Below, one piece after another: positions 26,371 to 33,766 of a stretch of DNA of 64,000 nt. The position numbers and the translations under genes are program-made. This DNA is from CAIQQQ01 sp040399685 (GTDB lineage: Bacteria; Pseudomonadota; Alphaproteobacteria; Acetobacterales; Acetobacteraceae), in assembly GCA_040399685.1 (NCBI GenBank), contig JBBART010000002.1:124001-188000 (forward strand), written 5' to 3'. Position 1 is the first letter of the stretch, and the number at the start of each line of letters is the position of its first letter. The notes beneath the pieces are model-generated. The model ran no database searches. It had not been told where the DNA came from and worked only from the letters and a program-made list of their open reading frames with translations.

Positions 26371-28396
26371 CTGTGCGGGCCCGCAGCATGATGTTTTGCC
26401 GCATGTTCTGCACGGGCACCGTGGCCGCCGGAATCGGGGCACCCGGCGGGCGGACCTGCGCCACCGGTGCCGCAGGCTTGCCGGCAGGCGGTGCGACGGG
26501 CGGCGCGGCCGCCTTGGGCACGCCGGCGGCCGCACCTGGGGGGCGGCCGGGCTGCAACGGAATGGCCAGCGAGGCCTGGGTGGCGGCCGCCGTGTCGGTC
26601 TCGGGCAACAGGCCCAGCATCGGCCCAATCCGCGCAATCACGCGCCCTGCCGCAGGGGCCGACACCCAGCCGGCCGTGGCATAGCCATGGGTGCTGGCGT
26701 TCGCCTGTGGTTCATCGAGCATCATGTAGACCGCATAGCGCGGCGCGTTCATTGGAAACACGCTCATGAACGCCGAAACGTTGGCGTGCTTGCGATAGCC
26801 ATGCCCGCTGGTTTTCTCGGCCGTGCCGGTCTTGCCGCCGACGAAATAGCCGGGAACTTCGGCCGGTTTGCCATAGCCATCCGTCACCACCAGCCGCATC
26901 AGCTTGCGCACCGTGTCCGAAATGGTCTGCTGCATCACCCGCGTGCCGACCGGCATTTCACCAGGTTCCGGCACCACGATCGTCGGCTTCATCTTGATGC
27001 CGCCATTGGCCACCGCCGCCGTGCCGGCCACCACATGCAGCGGCGTGACAGCGATGCCGTGGCCGAAGCCGATGGTCAGCGTGGCCGATTCTTTCCAGTT
27101 CGCAGCGGGCGGCACCAGCGGCGCTGATTGCTCTGGCAGTTCGATGCCGGTGCGCGTGGTCATGCCCAGCTTTTCCATCCAGGCCCGTTGGGCGGCGGTG
27201 CCGGTGGCTTCCGCCATCCGGGCAGCGCCGATATTGGACGAATAGGCAATGATCTCAGGCACCGAGAGCCAGCGGTGCTTGCCCTCGAAATCGTTGATGG
27301 TGAAGCGGCCGATCCTGATCGGGCTGGAGGCGTCAAATCCGTTCCAAATATGCACAGACCCGAAATCCAGCGCCATCGCCACGGTTTGCAGCTTGAAGGT
27401 GCTGCCGGGCTCATAAACGCCGGTGACCGCACGATTGAACCGCTCGTCCGGCGTGGCCAGGCGCGAATCGTTGATGTCGAAATCCGGTAGCGAGACCATG
27501 GCGATCACTTCGCCGGTGCGCACATCCATCACGATGCCGCAGGCGCCGATGGCCTGGAACTCCGCCATCGCCTTGGACAACTCATCGCGCACCACCGCCT
27601 GCGCACGCACATCCACAGACAGCCGCAGGGGCGTTGATTCACTTAAAAGCCGCTGGTCGAAATGCCGCTCCACGCCGGCGATACCACGGCCATCCACATC
27701 CACGCCGCCAAGAATTTGCGCCGCCACCCGGCCCAACGGGTAGCGCCGGCGTTCGGTTCGCTCGAAATCGACGCCCGGAATGCCGAGCGCGTTGATGGCG
27801 AGTTGCTCACGCGGGGTCACCTGGCGGGCGAGATAGACGAACTGCTTGGACTGGTCGGCCAATCGCTCCAGAACCTGATTTTCATCCAGTCGCGGCAGCA
27901 CGGATTTCAACTTGTGGGCCGCGTCCTCGGGGTCGATCAGCGCACGCGGATTGGCAATCACGGCGGCGGTCGGCAGCGACAGCGCCAACACCTCGCCATT
28001 GCGATCGGTGATCATGGCGCGCTTTGCGCGGGCCAACTCCATCGGCCGGGCGGCGGCGGGAGCCAGATTTTGCGGCTTGTCGGCGGTGGGGGCGGCAGCC
28101 GGCTCTGTGCGCCGCGCTTCGGGGCTACGCGGCTGCATCGGCAGCACCACCGTGGCCAGCGTCAGCTTCAGTCCGAGGGCTGCGAACAGCGTGGCAAAGC
28201 CGGTGGCGGCGATGACGATGCGGCCGCGTGTGCGCTCCAGCGTCGCGCGGCGTTCGAGATCGGGAGCAGTCGCGCGCACATCGTCCATCCGGGGCACGCC
28301 AGCATGACGCGGCGCGCCAAATCGTCGGGCCGGCGCATTCGCTTTCGGGGCGTTTTGCGGCGGCGTATCAGGATCGGGCGGGCGCTTGCGGGTCAT
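26357..28396 (-). CDS. ftsI: septal transpeptidase FtsI (penicillin-binding protein 3)
   Basis: FtsI is the class B penicillin-binding protein that cross-links septal peptidoglycan. A charged cytoplasmic tail of about 55 residues precedes one membrane helix (VIAATGFATLFAALGL), a Pro/Ala-rich stretch at about 88-122, the dimerisation domain, and the transpeptidase domain with Ser332 in STFK, SSN at 386-388 and KTG at 522-524. At 679 residues it is longer than common FtsI because of the N-terminal tail, the linker and a Pro/Ala-rich end. It overlaps ftsL by 4 nt and murE by 14 nt. Confidence 0.97.
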   Translation of the reverse strand: MTRKRPPDPDTPPQNAPKANAPARRFGAPRHAGVPRMDDVRATAPDLERRATLERTRGRIVIAATGFATLFAALGLKLTLATVVLPMQPRSPEARRTEPAAAPTADKPQNLAPAAARPMELARAKRAMITDRNGEVLALSLPTAAVIANPRALIDPEDAAHKLKSVLPRLDENQVLERLADQSKQFVYLARQVTPREQLAINALGIPGVDFERTERRRYPLGRVAAQILGGVDVDGRGIAGVERHFDQRLLSESTPLRLSVDVRAQAVVRDELSKAMAEFQAIGACGIVMDVRTGEVIAMVSLPDFDINDSRLATPDERFNRAVTGVYEPGSTFKLQTVAMALDFGSVHIWNGFDASSPIRIGRFTINDFEGKHRWLSVPEIIAYSSNIGAARMAEATGTAAQRAWMEKLGMTTRTGIELPEQSAPLVPPAANWKESATLTIGFGHGIAVTPLHVVAGTAAVANGGIKMKPTIVVPEPGEMPVGTRVMQQTISDTVRKLMRLVVTDGYGKPAEVPGYFVGGKTGTAEKTSGHGYRKHANVSAFMSVFPMNAPRYAVYMMLDEPQANASTHGYATAGWVSAPAAGRVIARIGPMLGLLPETDTAAATQASLAIPLQPGRPPGAAAGVPKAAAPPVAPPAGKPAAPVAQVRPPGAPIPAATVPVQNMRQNIMLRARTDDGR

Positions 28397-29268
28397 CGCC
28401 GCGCAAGGCCAGAAGCCGGTGGGGTGTATGCGGAGGACGACAGATTTGCGTCATTGCCCTGTATGGACAGGTTCGCGGGCGCCACGGCCGAACGGGCCAT
28501 GCCAAGCGCTGACGCGAACACCGGTGGTTTGAACACAACCGGGGTTGAGGTCGGTGGTGCGATATCCTGCTTCATGGGGCGCTGGCTGTGCGCGGGTTCG
28601 GGTATGGCCTGCGCCACCACCGAACGTTGCGGCGCAGGGCGAATTTCAGCGGCCGCGGCCTGACGGATGATCGGCGGCCGGGGTGCTGGCTGCTGCGCAA
28701 GCGCCAGGACAGAAGGCGTCGGCGTCGTAACGGCAACAGCTGCGGCTGCAACCGGCCGTGGCGCCGGCACGATGCGGGGGGGCGTCAGCATCGCAACGGC
28801 TTTCTCGGGCGCAGGCTTGTCCGCGAGGGGCTTTTCAGCGGGAGCCTTGTCCGCGAACGATTTCTCGGCAGGGGCCGGGGCAATCGTCGTCGCCGGAACA
28901 CTCGCCATGACGACGGGAACCTTGGCCGACATTTCAGAGGCAGGGGGCGCAATTGGCTGCGGGTCTGGCTGCACCGTGGCGCCGATGGCGAACAGGCGTC
29001 GGTCAAGATCTGCCATCGATGTGAATTGCGTGGGGTCGGTCGGCTGCAACGTCAGCACCTGCGTTGCCAACTCGCGCAGGCGATCCGGATCGCCGAGCCT
29101 GTCGTATTCTGCCCGCAGCAAAGCCGCCCGGGTGCGGCCATCCTGCGCCTGGCGACTCAGCCGGGTGATTTCACGGTCCTGCATCTGCGCGTCGTGCTTT
29201 GCGGTGTAGAGATAAAGACCGGAACCGGCGGCGAGCAGCAGGCTGATGCACGTGAACGGACGAATCAT
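28393..29268 (-). CDS. ftsL: FtsL-like divisome protein with long low-complexity tail
   Basis: Position between rsmH and ftsI and the layout identify this as FtsL: a short N-terminus, one membrane helix (FTCISLLLAAGSGLYLY), then a coiled coil (MQDREITRLSRQAQDGRTRAAL, part) and the end of the FtsL-like domain with DRLRELATQVLTLQP. FtsL is usually about 100-130 residues; this one has 291. The extra 170 or so residues are rich in Ala, Pro and Lys and contain loose repeats of AEK-ADK type. The ATG at 29268 forms ATGA with the rsmH stop; a GTG six nt upstream is less likely. FtsL recruits FtsI/FtsW together with FtsB. Confidence 0.85.
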   Translation of the reverse strand: MIRPFTCISLLLAAGSGLYLYTAKHDAQMQDREITRLSRQAQDGRTRAALLRAEYDRLGDPDRLRELATQVLTLQPTDPTQFTSMADLDRRLFAIGATVQPDPQPIAPPASEMSAKVPVVMASVPATTIAPAPAEKSFADKAPAEKPLADKPAPEKAVAMLTPPRIVPAPRPVAAAAVAVTTPTPSVLALAQQPAPRPPIIRQAAAAEIRPAPQRSVVAQAIPEPAHSQRPMKQDIAPPTSTPVVFKPPVFASALGMARSAVAPANLSIQGNDANLSSSAYTPPASGLARR

Positions 29269-30254
29269 GCGCACGCCTCCATCGTCTCAAATGCGGCGTC
29301 TGGGCCGCCAAGGCGCTGCAGAGCCCGCAAACGGGCGCTTCTGGCGCGGGGGTTGGCACTTGTTTCGGTATCGCCAGGGCGAATGGCGCGCGGTGTCAGA
29401 AGCCGGAAATCAGCCACAGCGCGCTCCAGCAGGCCGCGTGGATCGAAGCGGGACGGGGCAGGGGTGCGGCCGGAGGCCTCGGTCATGAAGCGTTTCACCA
29501 GGCGGTCTTCCAGCGAATGGAACGACACCACCACCAACCGTCCGCCGGGAGCGAGCAAGGCTGCGGCCTGTTCCAGCGCCCGCTCGATCTGGCCCAACTC
29601 GTCGTTCACCCGGATTCGCAGCCCCTGGAAGCTACGGGTGGCGGGGTCGATGCCGGATTTGTCCTTCGGCACCACCGCGCGGATAATCTCGGCCAAACGC
29701 CCGGTGGTGGTGATGGGCGCCTGCGCGCGGGCAATGACCACAGCGCGGGCGATGCGGCGCGACAGGCGCTCACCACCATACTCATATAAGGTGTCGGCCA
29801 GTTCTGCCTCGGACAAGGTGGCCACGAGATCGGCGGCGGTCGGGCCGCTGCGGGCCATGCGCATGTCCAGCGGGCCGTCATGGCGGAAGCTGAAGCCACG
29901 GTTCGGATCGTCGATCTGGTAGGAGGACACGCCGAGATCGAGCACCACGCCGTCCAGCGCCGTCACGCCGCGATCGTTCAGCAGCGCCGTCATGTCGCCG
30001 AAACCGCCCTGCACCAAATGAAGCATGCCCGGATATGCGGCGGCGAGCGTGGCGCCGCGGGCAATGGCGTCAGGATCGCGATCGATCGCCCACAATGTGC
30101 AGCCCGTGGCCAGGATCGCGGCCGCATAGCCGCCGCCGCCGAACGTGCCGTCGAGATGCTGTTCGCCCTGGGTGGGCGCCAGGTACTGCATTACCTCGTC
30201 CAACATGACGGGGATGTGGCTGAATTGTTCTTGGACCGGGGAAGATTGGGTCAT
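29265..30254 (-). CDS. rsmH: 16S rRNA (cytosine-1402 N4) methyltransferase RsmH
   Basis: RsmH (formerly MraW) methylates C1402 in the ribosomal P site. The 329-residue protein has HIPVMLDEVMQYL at the N-terminus, the SAM loop LDGTFGGGGYAAAIL, the acidic AIDRDPDA, VLDLGVSSYQID, the FSFRHDGPLDMRM segment, and the C-terminal VVSFHSLEDRLVKRFM. It overlaps mraZ and ftsL by 4 nt. Confidence 0.98.
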   Translation of the reverse strand: MTQSSPVQEQFSHIPVMLDEVMQYLAPTQGEQHLDGTFGGGGYAAAILATGCTLWAIDRDPDAIARGATLAAAYPGMLHLVQGGFGDMTALLNDRGVTALDGVVLDLGVSSYQIDDPNRGFSFRHDGPLDMRMARSGPTAADLVATLSEAELADTLYEYGGERLSRRIARAVVIARAQAPITTTGRLAEIIRAVVPKDKSGIDPATRSFQGLRIRVNDELGQIERALEQAAALLAPGGRLVVVSFHSLEDRLVKRFMTEASGRTPAPSRFDPRGLLERAVADFRLLTPRAIRPGDTETSANPRARSARLRALQRLGGPDAAFETMEACA

Positions 30255-30715
30255 GCTGATTGCGCCGGCAATGTGAAGCCGCGTGCCCGCGCCCGCTGAT
30301 GCGCTTCTTCGCGGCGGCGGGCGACGGCTTCGGGTGTCCAGATTTCGAAATGGTCGCGCAGGCCGACGAACACGACCGCTTCGGTCAGGCCCGCGTGCTT
30401 GGCCAGCATGTCCGGCAGCACGATGCGGCCCTCTTTGTCAGGGGTCAGTTCGCTTGCATCCGCATAAAAGGCGAATGTCAGGTCGTCTTGCGCTTCGCTG
30501 AACACGTCCAAACGTTCCATGGCGGCACCCAGGCGGTGGAAATCGACCGCGGGCCATCCTTCGATACAGGTGTGGCGATGTGATGGCCGCAGCACGACGG
30601 CGCCGCTTTCACCTTCGTGGGCTGCATCGCGCAGTTTACCACGAAACGATGCAGGGATGCTCACGCGCCCCTTGGCATCCAGCCTGTTGTGATGAGAGCC
30701 CATGAATTGGGTCAT
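30251..30715 (-). CDS. mraZ: transcriptional regulator MraZ
   Basis: MraZ is the AbrB-like regulator that heads dcw clusters and represses its own promoter. The protein of about 154 residues has the two expected half-domains, each with a DxxxR-type loop: RLDAKGRVSIP in the first and LTPDKEGRIVLPD in the second. The ATG at 30715 (MTQFMGSHHN) is chosen; ATG at 30703 or 30757 is possible because no strong ribosome site decides it. It overlaps rsmH by 4 nt. A repeat operator lies about 90-135 nt upstream. Confidence 0.95.
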   Translation of the reverse strand: MTQFMGSHHNRLDAKGRVSIPASFRGKLRDAAHEGESGAVVLRPSHRHTCIEGWPAVDFHRLGAAMERLDVFSEAQDDLTFAFYADASELTPDKEGRIVLPDMLAKHAGLTEAVVFVGLRDHFEIWTPEAVARRREEAHQRARARGFTLPAQSA

Positions 30716-31030
30716 CTGTCCGGATGGGCCCTCTTCCTGCGCTGTTCCGCCGGCCATTTTGGCGCGGCTTTAAGATCGATTCCTGACCGGCGCGTAACCG
30801 TATCTTGGGATGATATGGGATATCATGGGCCAATATGGGCGTCAAAGGGATTTCGGGTTCAACTCTTTGTGGTAACGGCTAAAAACGGTCCGTTAATCAG
30901 TCTCTTAACAAGAGAAAAACGGGAACCTTTACGCTTGGCATGAATGCGTTGCCCCCTGCACAAATAGTCGTGGTTTGTTCTTGTGCACTTGGCTGTGGAC
31001 AAGGTGCGCCAGTCCTGTGGGTAACTTTCT
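30716..31030. other. mraZ upstream region
   Basis: No gene is seen between mraZ and the rnpB terminator. Besides the TGGG operator, the stretch 30860-30925 is AT-richer and probably holds the dcw promoter, but several -35/-10 pairs are possible and none is convincing. Confidence 0.5.
30806..30849 (-). promoter_or_regulatory. MraZ operator: TGGG repeats in 10-bp register
   Basis: TGGG occurs at 30806, 30816, 30826 and 30836 with exact 10-bp steps, and a degenerate fifth copy (AGGG) is in register at 30846. MraZ of E. coli is known to bind TGGGN direct repeats spaced by 5 nt at its own promoter. Here the repeats read TGGG on the strand opposite to mraZ transcription, upstream of the dcw operon. 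Confidence 0.85.
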
Positions 31031-31074
31031 AAAAAGCGCAGTCCGCCGCCGCCAAATGGCGGGGGGACAGCGCT
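31031..31074 (-). terminator. rnpB terminator
   Basis: On the minus strand a long GC-rich hairpin (AGCGC...GCGCT at its base, with a mismatch or two in the middle) is followed directly by five T (31031-31035 as A on the + strand). It lies 17-20 nt beyond the 3' end of RNase P RNA. Confidence 0.8.
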
Positions 31075-31090
31075 CGGGTATGAGTGGATA

Positions 31091-31534
31091 AATGCCAGAC
31101 GGCCTGTAAGCCGGGTTCTGTTCATGCGCCGAAGCACTTGACGACCATTCCTCTGGGACGCGCATTGCTGCGCGCCTCACGCGACCAACCCGGGCGACAG
31201 GGCGGAAATGCCCCCGCGTCACCAAGCCAGGACGCAAGCAAGCCGCTTACGTTCTGACAAAGCCGCCGGCCGCCCCTATTCGGTCTTGCTCCCGGTGGGG
31301 TTTGCCCTGCCATCTCTGTCGCCAGAGATGCGGTGCGCTCTTACCGCACCGTTTCACCCTTGCCTGCCGCAGTTGCGCAATGAAGCGCTTCTAAGGCCGG
31401 CGGTTTGTTTTCTGTGGCACTTTCCCTGAGGTCACCCTCGCCGGCCGTTAGCCGGCACCGTATTCCCGTGGAGCCCGGACTTTCCTCCATGGCAGGTTGC
31501 CCTGCCACCGCGGTCGTCCAGCCGTCTGGCGACG
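31091..31534 (-). ncRNA. rnpB: RNase P RNA, bacterial class A
   Basis: RNase P RNA is the ribozyme that matures tRNA 5' ends. On the minus strand the conserved core GAGGAAAGTCCGGGCTCC and the later AGGGTGA and ACAGAAA elements are present, and GGCTTACAGGCC precedes the end. P1 forms from 31521-31530 and 31094-31103, which are perfect 10-nt complements and so fix both ends to within a few bases. About 444 nt is normal for alphaproteobacteria. It is followed by a strong terminator. Confidence 0.95.
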
Positions 31535-31593
31535 CCGTGATGCGCCCGCGCGTCGTGAAGGTCAACGACGATGCGGCGTTGACGGGGCAAAAC

Positions 31594-32442
31594 CTATTCC
31601 ATACGTGCCGCCACACGAACCGGCGCCCCACGATAGGCATCCAGCCCGCGCGCGGTCTCGGTTCCGGCGCGTGGGAGGATTTTCGCGGATTCGGCGTGAT
31701 TGCCAAGCATCATGGCGCCCGCGCCTGACGCAGCAAGGCTTCCCCCGAGCATGCGGACAGGCGCCCCCGGATTTGCGGCCGGCGATGCAAGATCTTTTGT
31801 CGTCTCATCAGCCAGCACGGACATGACCTTGCGCTGATAGGCATCTCCCAACTCGGGCGTGGCGGAATGATAGGCTGCCGTGGCCCTGGGCCAACTTCCG
31901 GTCTGCTCATGCAACTGCGTCAGAAAGCGAGCGGCATAGGCAGCGTTGGCAGATGGGTCGAAGGCCTGTTCCAGCGAGCTGAACGCGGTTGGATGATACA
32001 TCAGGTTCACCTGCATGCAGCCCACGTCGATGGAGCGCTTGCCCTGGGCCTGCATATCCCGCACCGCAGCGATCACCTGTTCGCGGGTGTCGTAGACGTG
32101 GTCAGTGCCCTCGACATTGATGCTCCAGGGCCAGGGATTGACCTGGCCGTCGCTGCCACGCCTGCCGCTTTCAACGCGGGCGATGGCGGACATCAGGTGA
32201 TCTGGTATGCCCGCCGAACGTCCGGCCGCGTTCACGGCGTGACGGCACAGCATGCCTGGATCGGTCGTTGCAAGCGGGATTGGCCTGGCCGCGGGCGCCA
32301 ACGGCGCCGTGGGGCTCGAATAGCCGAACCAGCGACGTGATTCGATTGGCCCTGCTGGCCTGACATCGGCATGCGCCACGCCCAGCGGCAACGTAGCCCA
32401 AAGGCAGATGACGATCGGCAGGATCGGTCTGAAATTGCTCAT
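31594..32442 (-). CDS. lytic transglycosylase, SLT domain, exported
   Basis: This predicted periplasmic peptidoglycan lyase has 282 residues. Residues 1-25 form a signal peptide ending in VAHA. The lysozyme-like SLT domain begins near residue 75 with the catalytic Glu91 in AIARVESGR; RSIDVGCMQVNLMYH and AAYAARFLTQLHE are further family marks. The C-terminal 70 residues are of low complexity. The ATG at 32442 was chosen because it begins the signal peptide; the longer frame adds unrelated sequence. It is 60 nt upstream of rnpB on the same strand and may be involved in wall remodelling or assembly of an envelope-spanning machine. Confidence 0.88.
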   Translation of the reverse strand: MSNFRPILPIVICLWATLPLGVAHADVRPAGPIESRRWFGYSSPTAPLAPAARPIPLATTDPGMLCRHAVNAAGRSAGIPDHLMSAIARVESGRRGSDGQVNPWPWSINVEGTDHVYDTREQVIAAVRDMQAQGKRSIDVGCMQVNLMYHPTAFSSLEQAFDPSANAAYAARFLTQLHEQTGSWPRATAAYHSATPELGDAYQRKVMSVLADETTKDLASPAANPGAPVRMLGGSLAASGAGAMMLGNHAESAKILPRAGTETARGLDAYRGAPVRVAARME

Positions 32443-32509
32443 GTCCTGACTGTGGCCGACAAGCCTTAACGCTTCGTTACCGCCGCCCGGAGGCCTGTCC
32501 AAACATTTA

Positions 32510-32573
32510 TGCTGCATTGCAAAATAGGTGTTGCGATCTCTCATCCGCCGCAGCTATATTGTGCATCGCAGCA
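32510..32573. promoter_or_regulatory. paired TGC-rich inverted sites flanking an sRNA promoter
   Basis: TGCTGCATTGCA at 32510-32521 and TGCATCGCAGCA at 32562-32573 are inverted copies matching at 10 of 12 positions. Their centres are 52 bp apart, close to five helical turns, and lie either side of the promoter of the small RNA below. This looks like a twin operator; the regulator is unknown. Confidence 0.45.
32531..32560 (+). promoter_or_regulatory. sigma-70-like promoter of the small RNA
   Basis: TTGCGA (32531-32536) and TATATT (32555-32560) are separated by 18 nt, which predicts a transcript start near 32567, immediately before the first hairpin of the RNA. Confidence 0.55.
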
Positions 32574-32653
32574 TGACGGTTTCGACCGTCGCTGCTTTCT
32601 TGGACGTTTCCTCCCTAAACTTGGCGGTGCTGCAAAGCACCGTCACTTTTTTT
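32567..32653 (+). ncRNA. candidate small regulatory RNA with anti-Shine-Dalgarno linker
   Basis: An RNA of about 87 nt is predicted. It starts with a hairpin (GCAGC 32568-32572 with GCTGC 32591-32595, and GACGGT 32575-32580 with ACCGTC 32585-32590, closed by a TTCG tetraloop). A single-stranded linker of about 29 nt contains TTTCCTCCCTAAAC, complementary to Shine-Dalgarno sequences. The RNA ends in a 7-bp hairpin with a GCAA loop (32625-32642) and seven T (32647-32653), a classic rho-independent terminator. It runs opposite to both flanking genes. The layout resembles the alphaproteobacterial alpha-r14 and CcsR-like families of CCUCC-loop small RNAs; that assignment is inference. Confidence 0.65.
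32625..32653 (+). terminator. rho-independent terminator of the small RNA
   Basis: CGGTGCT (32625-32631), loop GCAA and AGCACCG (32636-32642) form a perfect stem, followed by TCAC and seven T. Neither neighbouring protein gene ends on this strand, so it must serve a non-coding transcript. Confidence 0.8.
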
Positions 32654-32692
32654 GTCCGATCTTCGGCCGTGTCCCCACGTCAACGGCCCATT

Positions 32693-33574
32693 TCAGGGTG
32701 TTGGAAAAAACCCTGGGTTCGCGATCAGCGCTGCCACAAGCCGGGTCATGCGCGCCTGCACCTCAGCGAAATGCGGCAACCGTTCAATCCGCTGCTCATT
32801 CATATAAAGAGATCGGCAGATTTCGATCTGAAGCGCATGCACATGCTCGCGCGGACGGCCGTAATGGCGGGTGATGTAGCCGCCGGCATACGGATCGTTG
32901 CGACGAACCCGGTAGCCGAGCGCCACCATCTGGTCTTCCACCCGACGCGTGATCGCTGGCGCGCAGGCGGTGCCATGCAGGTCGCCCAGAATAATATCGA
33001 CGCGGGCACCGCGTGTCTGGCTGTTGGCGGGCATGGAATGGCAGTCCACCAGCAGACATTGCCCGAACCGGGCGTGCGTGCCGTCGATCTCGCCGCGCAA
33101 TGCGTCATGGAAGGGCTGCCAGTAATCGGCCACCCGTGCCTCGGCATCTGAAAAATCCAGCTTGCCGCGATAGATCGCCTCGCCGGAGGCCACGATTCGC
33201 GCGATCGTGCCGAGTCCCGCGCCCACCCGGGCGCTCGTTGTGTTCACCCAATCCGGAAGCTTGCCTGCGAACATCGCGGGATCAAGCTCCCACGCCTCGC
33301 GATTGGCGTCGCAGAAGGCGCGTGGAAAATGTGCCACCACCATCGGCGCGCCCAGGCATGGCGCCGCCTGGAACAATTCCTCGACAAAACTGTCTTCGCT
33401 GCGCCGTAGCCCTGGCATGTCCAGCCGTGCCGAAGCCACGAAAGCCGCGGGATAATGGCGGCCAGAATGCGCCGAGGCGAACACCAGGGGGGCTGCCTGG
33501 GTGAGGGGCCGGAGCACCGCCACCGGCAATGGTATCGCCATTTCCGACTCGTGTGACAGTGGCTGATGCTTCAT
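32693..33574 (-). CDS. N-formylglutamate amidohydrolase family protein
   Basis: Members of this zinc hydrolase family release formate from N-formylglutamate in histidine degradation or act on related N-acyl amino acids. The 293-residue protein has the family marks LVFASAHSGRHYP near the N-terminus, RSEDSFVEELF, REAWELDPAMF, LLVDCHSMPA and GGYITRHYGRP, and ALQIEICRSLYMNE near the C-terminus. The His, Asp and Glu of these motifs are the likely metal and catalytic residues. No hut genes are nearby, so its place in a pathway is open. It stands alone between the small RNA and tRNA-Val. Confidence 0.88.
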   Translation of the reverse strand: MKHQPLSHESEMAIPLPVAVLRPLTQAAPLVFASAHSGRHYPAAFVASARLDMPGLRRSEDSFVEELFQAAPCLGAPMVVAHFPRAFCDANREAWELDPAMFAGKLPDWVNTTSARVGAGLGTIARIVASGEAIYRGKLDFSDAEARVADYWQPFHDALRGEIDGTHARFGQCLLVDCHSMPANSQTRGARVDIILGDLHGTACAPAITRRVEDQMVALGYRVRRNDPYAGGYITRHYGRPREHVHALQIEICRSLYMNEQRIERLPHFAEVQARMTRLVAALIANPGFFPTP

Positions 33575-33686
33575 GCACGGATCAATTCAGCACGCTCCAA
33601 AACACTTTTCTGCTCACACCATAACACGCATGCAGATTGTGACACTTGCAGGTGAGGAAGGCGCAGGATAGAAGCCTTTCACGGAT

Positions 33687-33761
33687 GGGCGATTAGCTCA
33701 GCGGGAGAGCGTCCCCCTGACACGGGGAAGGTCACAGGTTCAATCCCTGTATCGCCCACCA
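33687..33761 (+). tRNA. tRNA-Val(GAC)
   Basis: The cloverleaf is complete: acceptor stem GGGCGAT/ATCGCCC, D-arm GCTC...GAGC, anticodon stem TCCCC/GGGGA with loop CTGACAC (anticodon GAC), T-arm ACAGG/CCTGT and encoded CCA. GAC reads the valine codons GUC and GUU. It shares the D-arm and T-arm with tRNA-Val(CAC) at 4741-4815. Confidence 0.97.
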
Positions 33762-33766
33762 TCCAA

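Noticed and set aside
24940..26637. Longer MurE start at 26637
   Set aside because: The extra 89 residues are Arg/Pro low-complexity sequence overlapping ftsI; the ATG at 26370 gives the family N-terminus.
30893..30909. Possible CtrA site (TTAA...TTAAC) before mraZ
   Set aside because: The half-sites are separated by 8 nt, not the 7 nt of the consensus, so it is not reported as a feature.
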